Shown: positions 33,963-42,969 of the stretch, one piece after another
How the letters are laid out: the number at the start of each line of letters is the position of its first letter
Numbering within the stretch: the first letter of the stretch is position 1
Source: Chryseobacterium sp. G0162
Lineage (GTDB): Bacteria > Bacteroidota > Bacteroidia > Flavobacteriales > Weeksellaceae
Assembly (NCBI RefSeq): GCF_003815715.1
Contig: NZ_CP033922.1
Coordinates: forward strand, 4,636,001 to 4,700,000
DNA: 64,000 nt
Reading direction: 5' to 3'
Made by a program: the position numbers and the translations under genes
Notes under the pieces: generated by a model
Database searches by the model: none
What the model was told of the DNA's origin: nothing
The model's input: only the letters and a program-made list of their open reading frames with translations

Positions 33963-35378
33963 TTAGTGATAATTTTCGATTAAATCCGTGAGCAATTGAA
34001 CCCCATATCCGGTTGCTGCTTTTTCTTTAGCATACCCTACATTTCCAAAGGCTACTCCGGCAATATCCAAATGCGCCCATTTAGGGTGGTTTTCAGTGAA
34101 TTGTTCTAAGAATTTTGCGGCGATAATACAATCTCCAACAGGCTTTAGAGACATGTTTTTTAAGTCGGCTACATCAGACTGTATATCGTCTTTCCAGATA
34201 TCCCATAATGGTAAATTCCATAGCCTCTGATTGGTGTGATCTCCGGTTTTTATCAAAAGGTTTTTCAGGTCTTCATTATTGGAAAATAGAGCTCCACAAG
34301 TATCGCCAAACATTCTTACTGAACTTCCCGTTAAAGTAGCGAGATCAATAAGGAAATCTGTTTTGTAATTTTTAGTTAGATAAGACAGTCCGTCAGCAAG
34401 AATTAGCCTGCCTTCCGCATCCGTATCCATAACTTCAATAGTTTTACCATTGTAAGCGGTAATCACATCACTTGGAAGAAGGGCTTTTTCGGAAATAGCA
34501 TTATCAGTAATTGGGAGAACGGCTATAATGTTAACCGGTAAATTCATTTCAGCAGCATAGATTAGAGTCCCTAAAACAGCTGTTGCCCCACCCATATCGG
34601 ATTTCATATAATGCATATTGGTAAAAGGTTTCAAGGAAATTCCTCCGGTATCAAACAATACACATTTTCCAACCAATCCAAATGTTTTGGCATTTTTAAC
34701 CGTGGTCTTATATTCCAAAATAGTAAAGGCTGCATCATGAGCGCTTCCTTGGTTAACAGCAAGATAAGCTCCAAGCCCAAGTTCTTCGCATTTTTTTCTG
34801 TTGAAAACGGTATATTTTAATTCATATTTTTTTGCCAGATTTTTAAGGTATAAACTGAAAACTTCCGGTTTTTTTAGATTCGCAGGTTTATTCATCCATT
34901 CCTGGCAAGCGATTTGTCCATTGCTTAAAGCTTCAGCTTTCTGGCTGATAAAATCCAGTTTTTTCTGGCTTAAATTTTCAAAATGCAATTCAAATTTTGA
35001 ATTCCAGAAAGGATGTTTTTTTTCAAAAGGATAGTTGTAAGTTCCTATGAGTAATCCCTTTACGAATTCTTCAAACTGTTTTTCATTAAGAGAATCTGCA
35101 AGCAGTAAAGTGGGAGCAGCCTGTAGTTTTTCCTTTTGGGTTTGGGAGAATTTTACCGCAACCTGTTGGAGTTCAAAATTTTGTAAAGTCGAGTTTCCGA
35201 GTCCGATAAAGTAAGTAATTCCTTCTTCATGAGCATTGATGAACACTTCATGCTTTTTTCCTGTGAAGAATAGGGCAATATTTTTATTGAAATTTTTACT
35301 TGTTTTGGTCCATTCCTCTTCAGTGAATAAATGAAATATTTGGGTGTAGTTTCTATTTTTTTTGTTGATTAGTTTCAT
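33963..35378 (-). CDS. M17 leucyl aminopeptidase family protein
   Basis: The 471-residue protein shows the M17 catalytic signatures: GLVGKCVLFDTGGISLKP (about residue 235) and a form of the NTDAEGR motif, here VMDTDAEGRLILADGL (about 319), with Asn replaced by Asp. Two zinc ions are expected from these Lys, Asp and Glu residues. Enzymes of this family remove N-terminal residues or split Cys-Gly and other dipeptides. It begins five bases after the CBM48-like esterase gene and so is co-transcribed with it. The cluster suggests a dipeptide or modified peptide as substrate. Confidence 0.93.
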   Translation of the reverse strand: MKLINKKNRNYTQIFHLFTEEEWTKTSKNFNKNIALFFTGKKHEVFINAHEEGITYFIGLGNSTLQNFELQQVAVKFSQTQKEKLQAAPTLLLADSLNEKQFEEFVKGLLIGTYNYPFEKKHPFWNSKFELHFENLSQKKLDFISQKAEALSNGQIACQEWMNKPANLKKPEVFSLYLKNLAKKYELKYTVFNRKKCEELGLGAYLAVNQGSAHDAAFTILEYKTTVKNAKTFGLVGKCVLFDTGGISLKPFTNMHYMKSDMGGATAVLGTLIYAAEMNLPVNIIAVLPITDNAISEKALLPSDVITAYNGKTIEVMDTDAEGRLILADGLSYLTKNYKTDFLIDLATLTGSSVRMFGDTCGALFSNNEDLKNLLIKTGDHTNQRLWNLPLWDIWKDDIQSDVADLKNMSLKPVGDCIIAAKFLEQFTENHPKWAHLDIAGVAFGNVGYAKEKAATGYGVQLLTDLIENYH

Positions 35379-35383
35379 AAAAT

Positions 35384-36508
35384 TTAGTTCTTAATGCTTT
35401 GTTGTTGTGGTTTTACTTCTACAGGATTTTCTGTATTGTCATAGAACAGCCATTCAATAGCTCTCGGAAACTCCTGTGACCAGTAAAATTCATTGTGAGT
35501 TCCTTCAGGATTAATACTGGTTCTGAATTCAAAGTCGAAGAGGTTCTTTTTTTCCCATCTTTTCAGATATTCTTCAAAAATATGAATTCTTTTGACCATT
35601 TTAGATCCTTCCTGTCCACCGCCATATAAGTATATTTTTGTTTTAAATGGAACCCGGAAGTTCATCATTGGAAAGTTATTATTGGGTTCCACCCAAAGAG
35701 AAGGAGAGAAGATTAATAACTTAGAATAAACTTCAGGATAAAGGAATCCACTGTAAATACTGATTAATGCTCCCAGCGAGCTGCCACCGATTCCTGTATT
35801 GTCGCGGTCCTTTTTAGTACGGTAATTTTCATCCACATAAGGCTTTAAAGTATCAGCAATAAAACGGATGTATTTTTTTCCCTCAGAGCCATTGGCTACA
35901 TTATCATTATCAAAGATATATTCTTTAATCCGTTCTTCGCTTCCGTGTTCTATAGCAATGACGATAATATCACCACGCCCGTATTCTGCAAGGATAGATA
36001 GCTTTTTATCAATTTCCCAGTTTCCGAAACCACTTCCTTCATTGAACAGGTTTTGGGCATCCTGAAGATATAAAACAGGATAGCTCTTCTCCGAAGTATG
36101 ATAGTCATAAGGAAGTACGGCCCAGATTTTCCGGTAACGATCCAGTTGTGGAATATAGAATTTTTCGGAAATGACTTCAGCAGTGGGGAAGAACTCCTCC
36201 TTAAATGGTCCCCAGTTTAATCTCCATTTTTCTACAGTATCAGAGACTTTCTGGAGTGATTTTTTTGTTTTCCGATTAGGAGTGATATTTCCATATTTAT
36301 CCAGTTCTACATTTTCCCAGCCTCCTTTAGTGAATTTGTACTCAATTTCATCAGCTAGCTTTTCGTCTTCAATTTCTATAAAATAATGATGTGAATCTGA
36401 TCTTTGGAGTAGGTAATTATAGTCTTTTGGATTCCAATTGTTGAAATTACCAGTAATAAATACGGGCCTGTCATCTTTTTCATCAGTATAAAGTTCGAAC
36501 CTCATCAT
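35384..36508 (-). CDS. Esterase with N-terminal CBM48/E-set-like domain
   Basis: The 374-residue protein starts with an early-set domain (VFITGNFNNWNPKDYNYLLQ, very like the glycogen-binding-type domain of GlgB nearby). A linker leads to an alpha/beta-hydrolase domain with WAVLPYDYHTSEKSYPVLYL and the Ser elbow GIGGSSLGA (about residue 241). The His is probably in GTHNEFYW. It resembles enterochelin-esterase-like proteins, which have a similar two-domain shape. No signal peptide is present. It heads the minus-strand cluster and is divergent from glgB (198-base gap). Glycan binding and esterase action are inferred. Confidence 0.85.
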   Translation of the reverse strand: MMRFELYTDEKDDRPVFITGNFNNWNPKDYNYLLQRSDSHHYFIEIEDEKLADEIEYKFTKGGWENVELDKYGNITPNRKTKKSLQKVSDTVEKWRLNWGPFKEEFFPTAEVISEKFYIPQLDRYRKIWAVLPYDYHTSEKSYPVLYLQDAQNLFNEGSGFGNWEIDKKLSILAEYGRGDIIVIAIEHGSEERIKEYIFDNDNVANGSEGKKYIRFIADTLKPYVDENYRTKKDRDNTGIGGSSLGALISIYSGFLYPEVYSKLLIFSPSLWVEPNNNFPMMNFRVPFKTKIYLYGGGQEGSKMVKRIHIFEEYLKRWEKKNLFDFEFRTSINPEGTHNEFYWSQEFPRAIEWLFYDNTENPVEVKPQQQSIKN

Positions 36509-36706
36509 AAGTGTTTAATAAATTATTAGATTGCTAAATTTATAAAAAAGATTGTTTGGGAATCATAAAAAAGTGAATTAAAAAATGATATATTTGATAG
36601 GAAACGAAAGAGGGAAACTAACATGATAATTATTTGATGAATAATTAATCGCTATTATCAGTATTTTTCGTAGTTTCAGACAAAATATAAATACAAACTG
36701 ATCTTG

Positions 36707-38653
36707 ATGAATTCTGTTAAAACCTATACGCTTTTCACCGATCATGACGTGTATCTTTTCAAAGAAGGTAGACACTATAAGCTGTATAGTAAATTTGGAG
36801 CCCATTCTGTAGAGAAGGATGGTATAAAAGGAGTTTATTTTTCGGTTTGGGCACCTAACGCCAAAAAGGTTTCCGTAATAGGAGATTTTAATAACTGGAA
36901 CCATAAAGATCATATTTTGTTTCCAAGATGGGATGGTTCCGGGATTTGGGAAGGCTTTATTGAAGAGTTGCCTTGGGGAACTTTATATAAATACGCCGTT
37001 GAAACAGCAAGAGGAGAAATCCTGGAGAAAAGTGATCCTTATGCTTTAAGCTGGGAACAGAATATTCAGGCAGCATCATTGGTTTCTACAACCTGGTATG
37101 AATGGAATGACAGGGGATGGATGGATAGCCGCAGGGAGAAAAACAATCTGGATGCCCCTTTGTCTGTATATGAATTACATCTGGGGTCATGGGTAAGAGA
37201 AGGTAATGATCCGGATAAATTTTTGAACTATCGTGATATTGCAAAGAAACTCGTCCCCTATATAAAAGAAATGGAGTTTACCCACGTGGAGTTTATGCCC
37301 GTTATGGAATATCCTTATGATCCAAGTTGGGGCTATCAGATTACAGGATTTTATGCCGCCACTTCACGATTTGGGTCACCACAGGATCTGATGTTCCTGA
37401 TTGATGAACTTCATCAGCATAATGTAGGTGTTATTATGGATTGGGTACCCTCACATTTTCCCGGAGATGCTAATGGACTGTATCGTTTTGATGGTTCTCA
37501 TTTATATGAACATGAAGATCCGAGAAAAGGGTTTCATCCTGACTGGAAATCTCATATCTTTAATTATGGAAGAAATGAAGTAAAATCTTTCCTGATTTCC
37601 AATGCAATGTTTTGGCTGGATCGTTATCATGCAGATGGACTGCGTGTGGATGCCGTAACTTCAATGCTGCATCTGGATTATTCAAGGAATGAAGGAGAAT
37701 GGGAACCCAATATCTATGGCGGAAATGTAAATCTTGAAGCCAAAGCATTTCTGCAGGAATTTAATACCGCTGTTTATAAGGAATTCGGGAATAGTATTAT
37801 GACTATTGCTGAAGAGAGTTCAGATTTTCCTATGCTTACCAAGCCCGTTCATGATGGCGGTATAGGCTTTGGAATGAAATGGATGATGGGCTGGATGCAC
37901 GATACACTGGATTACTTCAAGGAAGATTTTGTCAACAGGAAGTTCCATCATCATAAGCTTACGTTTGCTTCCATGTATATGTATAATGAAAATTATATGA
38001 TGCCTTTGTCTCATGATGAAGTGGTACATGGGAAAGCTAGTCTGATCTATAAAATGAAAGGCGATGAATGGCAGAAATTCGCCAATCTTCGTACCCTATA
38101 CGTATATATGTATACCCATCCGGGAGCCAAGTTGCTTTTTATGGGTGATGAATTCGGGCAAACCAGCGAATGGAATTTTACCCGAAGCCTTGACTGGCAC
38201 CTGTTGGAGTATCCTGTGCATAAGGGATTGCAGAGGTTAGTAAAGGAACTAAACCATTTGTACCGATCAGAATCTGCATTGTATGAAAATCAGTTTGATA
38301 AAAACGGTTTTGAATGGATAGAGGCAGATGATCTGGAGAATTCGGTTTATGTTTATCTCAGAAAAGGAAAAAGAAGGGATGATGTTTTGATGACCGTATT
38401 AAATCTAACCCCAAAAGTCTTGGACTACAGAATAAAGATTCCTAACGGAACCCATTGGGACGTTATTCTTAATTCCGATGATGAAGAATATAGTGGAAGT
38501 GGAGTAATATCCGATATATTAGAAGAGAAATATGAAGACGGAACAGAGCATCAAAAGTTTATGACAATCAATTTACCTCCTCTGGCAGGGATTATTTTGA
38601 GACAGCAAAAAGATAAAAAGTATAAATTACACAGAATTAAACACAAAAGATAA
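36707..38653 (+). CDS. glgB: 1,4-alpha-glucan branching enzyme
   Basis: The 648-residue protein has an N-terminal CBM48 (VSVIGDFNNWNHKDH) and a GH13 catalytic domain with all four conserved regions: DWVPSHFPGD, GLRVDAVTSML (nucleophile Asp about 315), TIAEESSDFPM (acid/base Glu about 369) and MPLSHDEVVHGK. It makes alpha-1,6 branches in glycogen. The start is the ATG at 36707; an in-frame TTG three bases upstream is less likely. It is the first gene of glgB-glgA-glgC, and its stop is one base from the glgA start. Confidence 0.96.
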   Translation: MNSVKTYTLFTDHDVYLFKEGRHYKLYSKFGAHSVEKDGIKGVYFSVWAPNAKKVSVIGDFNNWNHKDHILFPRWDGSGIWEGFIEELPWGTLYKYAVETARGEILEKSDPYALSWEQNIQAASLVSTTWYEWNDRGWMDSRREKNNLDAPLSVYELHLGSWVREGNDPDKFLNYRDIAKKLVPYIKEMEFTHVEFMPVMEYPYDPSWGYQITGFYAATSRFGSPQDLMFLIDELHQHNVGVIMDWVPSHFPGDANGLYRFDGSHLYEHEDPRKGFHPDWKSHIFNYGRNEVKSFLISNAMFWLDRYHADGLRVDAVTSMLHLDYSRNEGEWEPNIYGGNVNLEAKAFLQEFNTAVYKEFGNSIMTIAEESSDFPMLTKPVHDGGIGFGMKWMMGWMHDTLDYFKEDFVNRKFHHHKLTFASMYMYNENYMMPLSHDEVVHGKASLIYKMKGDEWQKFANLRTLYVYMYTHPGAKLLFMGDEFGQTSEWNFTRSLDWHLLEYPVHKGLQRLVKELNHLYRSESALYENQFDKNGFEWIEADDLENSVYVYLRKGKRRDDVLMTVLNLTPKVLDYRIKIPNGTHWDVILNSDDEEYSGSGVISDILEEKYEDGTEHQKFMTINLPPLAGIILRQQKDKKYKLHRIKHKR

Positions 38654-38654
38654 A

Positions 38655-40061
38655 ATGGTTATCTATCATTTAAGTACAGAATGTTATCCTGTAGCAAAAG
38701 TGGGTGGGCTGGCAGATGTTGTTGGTGCACTTCCGAAATATCAGAATAAAATAAAAGGAATAGATGCCAAGGTGGTAATGCCATGGTATAACAAACCCTT
38801 TGTTTACGAACATGAGTTTGATTTGGTGTTTGATGGATTCATTCATCAGGGGGCTAATATGCTGCAGGTTCAGGTAATGAAGGAAAAAACAAATGTTCTG
38901 GGGTTTGAACTTTATATGGTGAGAATTCCGGGACTGCTGGATAGAGATAATCCTTACGGGTATCAGGATGAAAGTTTTCAGTTTCTGGCTTTCCAACAGG
39001 GAGTTCTGCATTGGTTATGTGCTATGGAATTAAAACCGGATGTTCTCCATTGTCATGATTATCATACCGGATTAGTTCCTTTTATGGTAGAACATTGTCC
39101 GGAATTTAGCTTTCTTAAAGGCGTAAAAACCATTGGAACGATCCATAACGGAGAGTATCAGGGAATGATGAGCTGGAATATGGCGAATTATATGCCTTCT
39201 TTTGATGCTTATAAATGGGGATTAATGGATTGGAATGGATTGATGAACCCACTGGCAAGTATGATTAAATGTTCAGATGCCTTTACTACAGTTTCCGAAG
39301 GATATCTGGAAGAACTTTTCATCAGTTTCAGAGGGCTTGAAAGTCTGGTCCGCCAGGAATTCGGCAAGGCGTATGGTATTATCAATGGAATTGATACGGA
39401 AGTCTGGAATCCGAAAACCGATCCGATGCTGGATTTTAATTTTAGCAGTAAAAATGCAGTGGCTCAAAAGAAAAAGAACAAAGAGAAACTTTGTAAAGAG
39501 TATGGCTTAAAACCTGAACTTCCTCTATTTGCATTCATTGGAAGGTTCGCTACGGAAAAAGGAGCAGATCTATTACCGGATGTGGTATGGAAAAGTATCA
39601 AACAAAGCTATGGCGCTTTAAATATCATGATTCTGGGGTCAGGAAATACCTATATTGAGAATAAACTTAAGGAATACGACTATACCTATACCAACTTTGC
39701 CCTGGATTTAGGGTATAAAGAACATCTTTCTCATAAGATCTATGCCTCGGCAGATTTCCTGTTAATGCCATCAAGAGTAGAGCCATGTGGTTTAAATCAA
39801 ATGTATTCCATGAGATATGGAACGGTTCCGGTAGTAAGATATACCGGAGGATTGAAGGATACGGTAGAAGATGTTTCAACGGGCGGAGCAGGACTGAACT
39901 TCACGTATCCTGGCGTAGATGATATTGTACATGCGATGAACAGAGCGATTGGAATCTACAATCAGAAAGGAATGATGGAAGAACTTATTCATGCGAATAT
40001 GAATTTTGACTTTGCATGGGAGAAATCTGCCGAAAAATATATAGCTTTATATAATAGCTGA
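38655..40061 (+). CDS. glgA: Glycogen synthase
   Basis: The 468-residue GT5 enzyme extends alpha-1,4 glucan chains from ADP-glucose. The N-terminal motif KVGGLADVVGALPK and the C-terminal EPCGLNQMYSMRYGTVPVVR, followed by TGGLKDTVED, are the nucleotide-sugar and acceptor signatures of GlgA. It is packed directly after glgB (one base between stop and start), and glgC follows after 82 bases. All three belong to one glycogen-synthesis operon. Confidence 0.96.
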   Translation: MVIYHLSTECYPVAKVGGLADVVGALPKYQNKIKGIDAKVVMPWYNKPFVYEHEFDLVFDGFIHQGANMLQVQVMKEKTNVLGFELYMVRIPGLLDRDNPYGYQDESFQFLAFQQGVLHWLCAMELKPDVLHCHDYHTGLVPFMVEHCPEFSFLKGVKTIGTIHNGEYQGMMSWNMANYMPSFDAYKWGLMDWNGLMNPLASMIKCSDAFTTVSEGYLEELFISFRGLESLVRQEFGKAYGIINGIDTEVWNPKTDPMLDFNFSSKNAVAQKKKNKEKLCKEYGLKPELPLFAFIGRFATEKGADLLPDVVWKSIKQSYGALNIMILGSGNTYIENKLKEYDYTYTNFALDLGYKEHLSHKIYASADFLLMPSRVEPCGLNQMYSMRYGTVPVVRYTGGLKDTVEDVSTGGAGLNFTYPGVDDIVHAMNRAIGIYNQKGMMEELIHANMNFDFAWEKSAEKYIALYNS

Positions 40062-40143
40062 TATAATAAAGTTTTTAATATCAGATTGATCAGACACCAA
40101 AAAGAAAACCTTAAACTTAATAAAATAAAAACGCAATATATTT

Positions 40144-41412
40144 ATGAATCCAAATGTAATCTCTATTGTATTGGGCGGAGGCAGAGGAACAAGATTATTC
40201 CCGTTAACGTATACCAGATCAAAACCGGCAGTTCCTATTGCCGGAAAATACAGACTGGTGGATATTCCTATTTCAAACTGCCTGAACTCAGGATTAAATA
40301 AAATCCTGGTATTGACCCAGTTTAATTCAGCGTCGCTGAATTCGCATATTAAAAATTCTTATCATTTTGATATTTTCAGTCAGGGCTTTGTAGATATCCT
40401 GGCTGCTGAACAGAATGTGGAAAATGACAGCTGGTATCAGGGAACTGCAGATGCGGTGCGTCAGTCTATGAAACACCTTGAAAAATATGATTATGACTAT
40501 ATCCTAATTCTTTCCGGAGATCAGCTTTACCAGATGGATTTTAGAGAAATGTTAGATTTTCACATAGAAAACGGAGGTGACTTGACAATTGCAACCATTC
40601 CTGTGAATGCTAAAGATGCCACCGGTTTTGGAATCTTAAAATCTGATGATGACGGAAATATCACTTCTTTCTACGAAAAACCAGATTATGATATGCTGGA
40701 AGGGCTGAAATCTGAAGTTTCAGAAGAAAATAAACATAAAGGAAAAGAGTTTCTGGCTTCCATGGGGATTTATATTTTTACGAAGACTATCCTGAAGAAA
40801 ATGTTCGAAGAAGGAGCAGGAGATGATTTCGGGAAAGATATTATTCCAAGTTCCATTGGGAAATATAAAACATTAAGCTATCAATATGAAGGCTATTGGA
40901 CGGATATCGGAACTATAGAGTCTTTTTACGAAGCTAATCTGGATCTTTGTCTGGATCTTCCGCAGTTCAATCTGTTTTCATCTTCTCCCATTTATACAAG
41001 AGCGAGAATGCTTCCGCCGTCAAAAATCAACGGTTCTTATGTAAGTAAGGCCGTTTTTGGAGATGGATGTATCATCATGGCAGATAAAATTGAAAATTCC
41101 GTGATTGGAAACAGAACCCGAATAGATAAAGGAAGTACCATCGTCAATTCCTATGTAATGGGAGCTGATTTCTATCAAAATACCACAGAAATTGTTCTTA
41201 ATGATAGAAGTGGTCGCCCGAATATGGGAATCGGGAAATACTGTTATATTGAAAAAGCGATCCTTGACAAAAATTGCTATATTGGAGATAATGTAAAAAT
41301 TATCGGTGGAAAGCACCTTCCTGATGGAGATTACGGAACTTACTCTGTTCAGGATGGGATTGTAGTCGTGAAAAAAGGAGCAGTGTTGGCACCGGGAACT
41401 CATATTGGGTAA
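40144..41412 (+). CDS. glgC: Glucose-1-phosphate adenylyltransferase
   Basis: The 422-residue protein makes ADP-glucose from ATP and glucose 1-phosphate, the first step of bacterial glycogen synthesis. The nucleotidyltransferase start GGGRGTRLFPLTYTRSKPAV and the segment WYQGTADAVRQSMKHLEKYD are those of GlgC. The C-terminal part (after about 300) is the left-handed beta-helix with hexapeptide repeats (FGDGCIIMADKIENSVIGN) where allosteric effectors act. It is the last gene of the operon, after which an inverted-repeat element follows. Confidence 0.96.
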   Translation: MNPNVISIVLGGGRGTRLFPLTYTRSKPAVPIAGKYRLVDIPISNCLNSGLNKILVLTQFNSASLNSHIKNSYHFDIFSQGFVDILAAEQNVENDSWYQGTADAVRQSMKHLEKYDYDYILILSGDQLYQMDFREMLDFHIENGGDLTIATIPVNAKDATGFGILKSDDDGNITSFYEKPDYDMLEGLKSEVSEENKHKGKEFLASMGIYIFTKTILKKMFEEGAGDDFGKDIIPSSIGKYKTLSYQYEGYWTDIGTIESFYEANLDLCLDLPQFNLFSSSPIYTRARMLPPSKINGSYVSKAVFGDGCIIMADKIENSVIGNRTRIDKGSTIVNSYVMGADFYQNTTEIVLNDRSGRPNMGIGKYCYIEKAILDKNCYIGDNVKIIGGKHLPDGDYGTYSVQDGIVVVKKGAVLAPGTHIG

Positions 41413-41491
41413 GAAGAAAGGAAGTCGGAGATGGGGGATGGAAGTTATCAAAGTTGGAGTGATGAATATACCTCTTTATTGAAAGACCTGT

Positions 41492-41638
41492 GATAATAGT
41501 TTTACATTAAGTTATTATTTCACTCTGTCATTCTGAATGTAACGAAGTGAAAGGAAGAATCTAAACTATAAATGAGATTCTTCCTTCGTCAGAAATCGAA
41601 GATTCGACGTAGTCAATGACAATAAGGTAAAATTTATC
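41492..41638. repeat. REP/MITE-like element, copy 2
   Basis: The core at 41526-41621 has ends tgtcatt/aatgaca and a perfect 12-bp hairpin (aaggaagaatct at 41551-41562 with its complement). The outer arms gataatagttttac and gtaaaatttatc pair imperfectly. The whole is similar in reverse orientation to 11479-11662. It fills much of the 391-base gap after glgC; a downstream stretch of about 165 bases holds only the promoter of the SRPBCC gene. Its hairpin may also end the glg transcript. Confidence 0.8.
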
Positions 41639-41768
41639 AGTACCTAATTTTAATCAAGGGATGATTGGTAATCAATAGAATAACAATAGTTTACATCTCT
41701 CATTATCCGGCTCCCAGCCTTTAACTAGGTTAATTATTGTTAAACATACAACCAGAGTGATCGGCATA

Positions 41769-41799
41769 TTGGTCACTTTTTTTATTTGTATTACTTTTG
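41769..41799 (+). promoter_or_regulatory. Promoter of the SRPBCC gene (TTG ... TACTTTTG)
   Basis: A TTG at about 41769 and TACTTTTG at 41792-41799 have 20 bases between them, the Bacteroidota spacing. Only four bases separate the box from the ATG at 41804, so the mRNA would be leaderless or nearly so. Confidence 0.55.
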
Positions 41800-41803
41800 T
41801 GCG

Positions 41804-42844
41804 ATGCGTATTTTTAAATATCTAATTGTCCTTATTGTTCTTTTGGGAGGTGCTTATGCAGCTTCCATGTATTATTTTGTGGATGAAAGCAAGAATTTCA
41901 CCGTGGAGAAAGAAATTGATTATCCGATAGATAAAGTTTTTGCTCAGTTCAATAACCTTCAGAACTTTACAAGATGGAACAATTTTTTTACCAGTTCACA
42001 GTCTATGGACATCGATTATTATACGCCTTATGAAGGACAGGGAAGTGCCATCAGCTATGTAGATAAGCAGAATGATACCGATGGTGAAATGTTCATCCGT
42101 TATGAGAACCTTAATAAGACTCTAAAATACCAGCTTTTTGAGGATGAAAATGAAAATCCAACATTGGTTGACGTTAAATTTAAGCCTGTTTCTGCTGAAA
42201 AGACTAAAATTACGTGGTATGTACATACGCCTAAACTTTCTGTATGGAGAAGGGTAGAAAACTTTTGGACAGAGGACCGTTTTGCTGAAAACATCAATAA
42301 AAGTATGGTCAATCTTAAAAATTCTTTAGGAAATAAGGTTGAAAAAGATAATCAGATGGCAGCCATCAAGTATGACAGTCTGATGGTGGAAAATGAAGAA
42401 GATAAACTGTTGTTGGGAATCAACGTAAGTACGGCCAATAAAAAAGATGCCCTTTACAAAAATATCGTGATGAATTATAACAAAGTGTATAATTTTGTAT
42501 CGATGGATCTTGGTAAGAAAGACGATGAATTCGGGTATCCGGTTTTGATGACAGATGCAGATAACTATAAAGACAAAGAAGTTTCTTACTTCCTCGGAAT
42601 TCCCCTTTCCAAGAAAATCGGAGTCTCTGACAATAACTTTAATTTTAGGTCCGTAAATCCATCACAAAACTACGTAATGTACTACAAAGGGAGCTATGAA
42701 GGTCGAATTAAGGCAATTCAGCAGCTGATTCAGAAAGCCAAAAAAGACGAGATGCGCTTTGGAGATATCCGCCAGACCTTTATTGAACGTCCGATGGAAG
42801 GTCAGGATGTGAACATTAAGCTCTCATTATCAGTGTATAAGTAA
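41804..42844 (+). CDS. Membrane-anchored SRPBCC / GyrI-like protein
   Basis: I choose the ATG at 41804 (346 residues, starting MRIFKYLIVLIVLL) over an in-frame TTG 18 bases upstream. One membrane anchor (residues about 4-22) is followed by an SRPBCC (polyketide-cyclase-like) ligand-binding domain (KEIDYPIDKVFAQFNNLQNF). The C-terminal half resembles the GyrI-like ligand-binding fold (NYVMYYKGSYEGRIKAIQQL). Both domains bind small hydrophobic ligands, so this is probably a membrane-tethered sensor or carrier without a DNA-binding part. Its neighbours give no hint. Confidence 0.8.
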   Translation: MRIFKYLIVLIVLLGGAYAASMYYFVDESKNFTVEKEIDYPIDKVFAQFNNLQNFTRWNNFFTSSQSMDIDYYTPYEGQGSAISYVDKQNDTDGEMFIRYENLNKTLKYQLFEDENENPTLVDVKFKPVSAEKTKITWYVHTPKLSVWRRVENFWTEDRFAENINKSMVNLKNSLGNKVEKDNQMAAIKYDSLMVENEEDKLLLGINVSTANKKDALYKNIVMNYNKVYNFVSMDLGKKDDEFGYPVLMTDADNYKDKEVSYFLGIPLSKKIGVSDNNFNFRSVNPSQNYVMYYKGSYEGRIKAIQQLIQKAKKDEMRFGDIRQTFIERPMEGQDVNIKLSLSVYK

Positions 42845-42914
42845 TTATTTTTTAATTATTTTTTTCTTAAGTTTTTTTAACGGTTTTAGACTGTTCTAAC
42901 TCGGTTTTTTTTAT

Positions 42915-42922
42915 TAAATTTG
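42915..42922 (+). promoter_or_regulatory. Candidate -7 box for sucAB
   Basis: TAAATTTG matches TAnnTTTG exactly, with a leader of about 40 bases to the sucA start. The -33 region (actgttct) is imperfect. Confidence 0.5.
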
Positions 42923-42969
42923 AAGATTAATTCTACAAATAAATTTTAATAAATAGATAAACTGTAATA

